A DNA stretch of 8,794 nucleotides from JAENVT01 sp043758005 (GTDB lineage: Bacteria; Actinomycetota; Acidimicrobiia; Acidimicrobiales; Ilumatobacteraceae), in the NCBI GenBank assembly GCA_043758005.1, contig JAYVOI010000265.1, positions 1 through 8,794 on the forward strand, in the 5' to 3' direction. Under the pieces are notes generated by a model. That model saw nothing but the letters and a program-made list of their open reading frames with translations. It made no database searches and was not told the origin of the DNA. The position numbers and the translations under genes are program-made. Below are positions 7,101-8,794 of the stretch, piece after piece; position 1 is the first letter of the stretch; every line of letters starts with the position of its first letter.

Positions 7101-8794
7101 GGCAGTCGCCGCCGGGATCACCGATCCCACGGCCGCCAACAACACCGCCACCGACACCGACACCTTGGTGCCGACCGCCGACCTGTCGATCACCAAGACC
7201 GACGGTTCGGCGGGCGAAGTGCCCGGCACCCCCGTGACCTACACGATCGTGGCTTCGAGCGCCGGACCATCGTCGGTCACCGCGGCAACCGTGACCGACA
7301 CGTTGCCGGCCACGATCACCGGTGCAACCTGGACGTGCGCGGCGTCGGCCGGCTCGAGCTGCCCGGCGTCGGGCAGCGGCAACATCAGCGCCAGCGTCAA
7401 CCTGGCGCCCGGTGGAACCGCGACCTTCACGCTCACCGGAACGATCTCGGCCAGCGCCACCGGCACGGTTGCCAACACCGCGACCATTGCCGCGCCGGCA
7501 TCGGTCACCGACCCGACGCCGGCCAACAACACGGCCACCGACACCGACACGTTGACACCGACCGGCGACCTGTCGATCACCAAGACCGACGGCGTCGCCT
7601 CGACGATCCCTGGCCAAGGCCTGACCTACACGATCGTCGCGGCGAACGCCGGCCCGTCAGTGATCACCGGCGCCACCGTGGCCGACACCTTCCCGGCCGC
7701 CTTCACCGGCGTCACGTGGACGTGTGCAGCGAGCGCCGGCTCGAGCTGCCCGGCGTCGGGCAGCGGCAACATCAACGCCAGCGTCAACCTCCTGGTCTCC
7801 GGGACGGCGACCTTCACCGTCAGCGGCTCGGTATCGGCCGCGGCGACCGGCTCGCTCGTCAACACGGCAACGATCGCCGCGCCGGTGGGCAGCGGCGACA
7901 CCAATGGCGCCAACAACACGGCGACCGACACCGATTCGTTGACCCCGAGTGCCGATCTGTCGATCACCAAGACCGACGGCTCGGCAACGGAGGTTCCGGG
8001 CACACCGGTGACCTACACGGTCGTCGTCTCCAACGCCGGCCCGTCGGCTGCCCCAGCCTCGAACGTGACCGACCCCTTCCCCGCCTCCCTGACCGGTGCC
8101 ACGTGGACGTGCACGACCACCGGTGGGGCTGTGTGCCCGGTATCCGGAAGCGGCAACATCAACGCCAGCGTCGACCTACCGGTCGGCGCCACCGCGACCT
8201 TCACCGTCAGTGCAACCGTCGCTGCCGGCGCAACCGGCTCGCTGACGAACACGGCAACGGCTTCGGTCGGCGCCGGTGTCACCGACCCGGCCTCGGGCAA
8301 CAACACTGCGACCGACACCGACACGCTGAACCCGACGGCAGATCTGGTGATCACCAAGACCGACGGAGCGACGACGGCGGTTCCCGGTGCGTCCGTGACC
8401 TACACGATCATCGCCTCGAACGCTGGCCCATCGACGATCACCGGAGCCACCGTGGCCGACACGATGCCTGCGTCGCTCAGCGGTGTGACGTGGACGTGCA
8501 CGGCGTCAGCCGGGTCGTCGTGCCCGGCGTCGGGCTCGGGCTCGATCAGCGCCTTGGTCACGTTGCTCCCCAGCGGGACTGCGACGTTCACCGTGACGGG
8601 CACGATCTCGTCGAGCGCCACCGGGTCGCTCTCCAACACAGCCACGATCGCATTGCCGGGTGGCGCAACGGATCCGACGCCGGGGAACAACTCGGCGACT
8701 GATTCGGACACGTTGAACCCGACGGCTGATCTGTCGATCACGAAGACGGATGGTTCGTTGACGGAGGTGCCGGGGACGTCGGTGACGTACACGG
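4054..8794 (+). CDS. Giant secreted DUF11-repeat surface protein, 3' end beyond window
   Basis: This reading frame is open from 4054 to the window edge, 1580 codons without a stop. It encodes an exported protein: signal peptide (about residues 1-46), a glycine-rich probable beta-solenoid domain (about 50-520), then DUF11 (TIGR01451-type conserved repeat) Ig-like domains from residue 522 onward, eight complete and a ninth starting. DUF11 proteins are typically large cell-surface or extracellular proteins, often thought to be adhesive or structural; no enzyme motif is visible. Any anchor or sorting signal would lie beyond the window. ATG at 4054 gives a normal basic n-region and sits just downstream of a TATATT box. 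In-frame ATGs at 3937 (with GGAG nearby) and 3994 are alternatives but would bury the signal peptide. The Shine-Dalgarno at 4054 is poor. Composition is rich in Thr, Ala, Ser, Gly and Val with few Lys and almost no Met, typical of secreted repeat proteins. Coding and repeat calls are firm; function is unknown. Confidence 0.92.
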   Translation, partial: MPDNRPSHPHTRRWSGLRRSALATTLVGTSVLVGSGLFVPTAAAAALCASPPLTGTTTATGVINTYYPGQTAIVAGTASTTATVGTSRGSATPIAVGDLVLVIQMQGVQIDSTNTNTYGGGVSSATASGYLTNASFIAGQYEYATVTSVAGSVVGVSGAGANGGLVNGYADAAETATQGRQRYQIVRVPQYSSASLSAATPPAAVAWDGSSGGIVVLDVASDLNLNGATIDVTGQGFRAGLQRSRSGTTGLVNTDYRTATAKTANGQKGEGIAGTTKWTTGAADGVGDGYPNGDFARGAPGNAGGGGTDGDPTSNGENSGGGGGGNGGAGGVGGNTWSSNLARGGYGGVVVPGTASRVFMGGGGGAGSDNNAVLSSTGGPGGGIVLVRAGSLSGTGTINADGSPGNISGQDGSGGGGAGGSIVVLTSLTGAASGISGLTVRARGGAGGNETHADQHGPGGGGGGGRVITSAATSSTTVTGGVSGIHVATSSAYGATAGAAGASSATAVMTDPAGTNTGSQCIDVSVTKNVGSSPVIPGQTVTYTVVATNNGPYPRTGTAPVVVTDTLPAVLTSATWTCTASAGSSCTASGSGSLSTTANLEVGNSATYVITATLASTFTGTLSNTATVAGPGTIPELTAANNTATAATLAEPRVNLGVTKTDGVATAVPGTNVTYTIVASNAGPSTATAAPITDALPSGATSGTWTCAAGGGGTCGAASGTLPMSTTATLSPAGSVTYTVIVAVSSTATGSLANTVNIAAPAGVVETNSANNSATDTDSLTPTADLSISKTDGLTTINAGTALTYTIVASNAGPSAITGATVTDTMPATLSGVTWTCTASVGSSCPASGSGSISASINVLAAGSVTFTVSATVVSTATGTLSNTASVALPGGSTDPTPGNNSATDTTTINRRADVSVTKTDGSATAVPGSTVTYTIVASNAGPSAALATTVTDTLPATLSGATWTCTASAGSTCPASGSGNISTTVDLLPGGTATFTLTATVASTATGTLANTATVAVAAGITDPTAANNTATDTDTLVPTADLSITKTDGSAGEVPGTPVTYTIVASSAGPSSVTAATVTDTLPATITGATWTCAASAGSSCPASGSGNISASVNLAPGGTATFTLTGTISASATGTVANTATIAAPASVTDPTPANNTATDTDTLTPTGDLSITKTDGVASTIPGQGLTYTIVAANAGPSVITGATVADTFPAAFTGVTWTCAASAGSSCPASGSGNINASVNLLVSGTATFTVSGSVSAAATGSLVNTATIAAPVGSGDTNGANNTATDTDSLTPSADLSITKTDGSATEVPGTPVTYTVVVSNAGPSAAPASNVTDPFPASLTGATWTCTTTGGAVCPVSGSGNINASVDLPVGATATFTVSATVAAGATGSLTNTATASVGAGVTDPASGNNTATDTDTLNPTADLVITKTDGATTAVPGASVTYTIIASNAGPSTITGATVADTMPASLSGVTWTCTASAGSSCPASGSGSISALVTLLPSGTATFTVTGTISSSATGSLSNTATIALPGGATDPTPGNNSATDSDTLNPTADLSITKTDGSLTEVPGTSVTYT
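4201..5616 (+). other. Glycine-rich, beta-solenoid-like N-terminal domain of the giant protein
   Basis: About 470 residues precede the DUF11 array. The first part has AVGDLVLVIQMQG (about residues 95-107) and VRVPQYSS (about 187-194). Then a pattern recurs: Gly-Gly, a run such as IVVL or IVLV, a polar turn, and a second strand ending in Gly. It appears at residues 212-236 (GGIVVLDV ... ATIDVTGQG), 381-402 (GGGIVLVRA ... TINADG), 419-448 (GGSIVVLT ... LTVRARGGAGG) and degenerately at 460-482. Poly-glycine loops lie at 304-335, 361-367, 413-420 and 459-466. I recall similar leaders in other bacterial DUF11 proteins, but the fold call is inference. Confidence 0.6.
5617..8794 (+). repeat. Tandem DUF11 repeat array, eight complete units plus a ninth partial
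   Basis: Units start at 5617, 6013, 6403, 6790, 7177, 7564, 7951, 8338 and 8725 (partial), aligned on the (A)DLSITKTDG motif. Unit lengths are 132, 130, then six of exactly 129 residues (387 bp). The shared order is ADLSITKTDG, then VTYTIVASNAGPS, then TVTDTLPA, then TWTC with seven residues to a second Cys, PASGSGNIS, ATFTV, ATGTLANTATVA, and TDPTPANNTATDTDTL. Units 1 and 2 are the most divergent: unit 1 has TKNVGSS for the KTDG block, and unit 2 lacks the PASGSGNIS segment. The protein is much better conserved between units than the DNA, which differs at many third positions. Confidence 0.93.

Noticed and set aside
6585..8702. 705-codon open frame on the plus strand, rich in His, Asp, Arg and Gln
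   Set aside because: It lies in another frame of the DUF11 array, has repetitive composition dictated by the real frame and GC bias, and no domain pattern. The real frame has the signal peptide and conserved repeats.
6465..8792. Series of similar antisense open frames of 114-130 codons, one per repeat
   Set aside because: Their regular size and similarity follow from the 387-bp repeat period; each ends at the same TAG made by the complement of the ACC TAC codons. They are shadows.

Overview
The window is very GC-rich, with coding sequence that strongly prefers G or C at third codon positions. Its gene types (ParA ATPase, LtrA-like membrane protein, giant secreted DUF11-repeat protein) fit a high-GC actinobacterium, possibly of the Acidimicrobiia. 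That placement is inference from composition and style; there is no rRNA or marker gene to fix it.

Layout. On the left, a plus-strand MFS transporter (40-1308) converges with a minus-strand LtrA-family membrane protein (1207-2358), and the two coding 3' ends overlap by 102 bp. The minus strand then carries a compact three-gene cluster read right to left. It starts with a ParA/MinD-type ATPase (3781 to 2933), followed by a basic 187-residue probable DNA-binding partner (2933 to 2370) whose GTG start shares a base with the parA stop. The ltrA-like gene follows 11 bp later. A 272-bp divergent intergenic region (3782-4053) is locally AT-rich and carries a perfect 20-bp palindrome made of tandem 8-bp units, a second short inverted repeat, and candidate promoters in both directions.

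From 4054 to the right edge the plus strand is one uninterrupted reading frame of at least 1580 codons. It is still open at the window end, so it is easily missed by a caller that needs a stop codon. It encodes a secreted giant: signal peptide, a glycine-rich domain of about 470 residues that looks like a beta-solenoid, and then DUF11 (conserved-repeat) Ig-like domains. Eight complete units are present and a ninth begins; the last six complete ones are exactly 129 residues long. Each complete unit carries a Cys-x7-Cys pair.

How the genes may work together. ParA and its partner look like a self-contained partition or positioning pair that is probably autoregulated through the palindrome. The LtrA-like protein may be co-transcribed, but no functional link is shown. 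The giant surface protein is divergently transcribed from the same intergenic region. No RNA gene, CRISPR array, transposase or intrinsic terminator was recognised.
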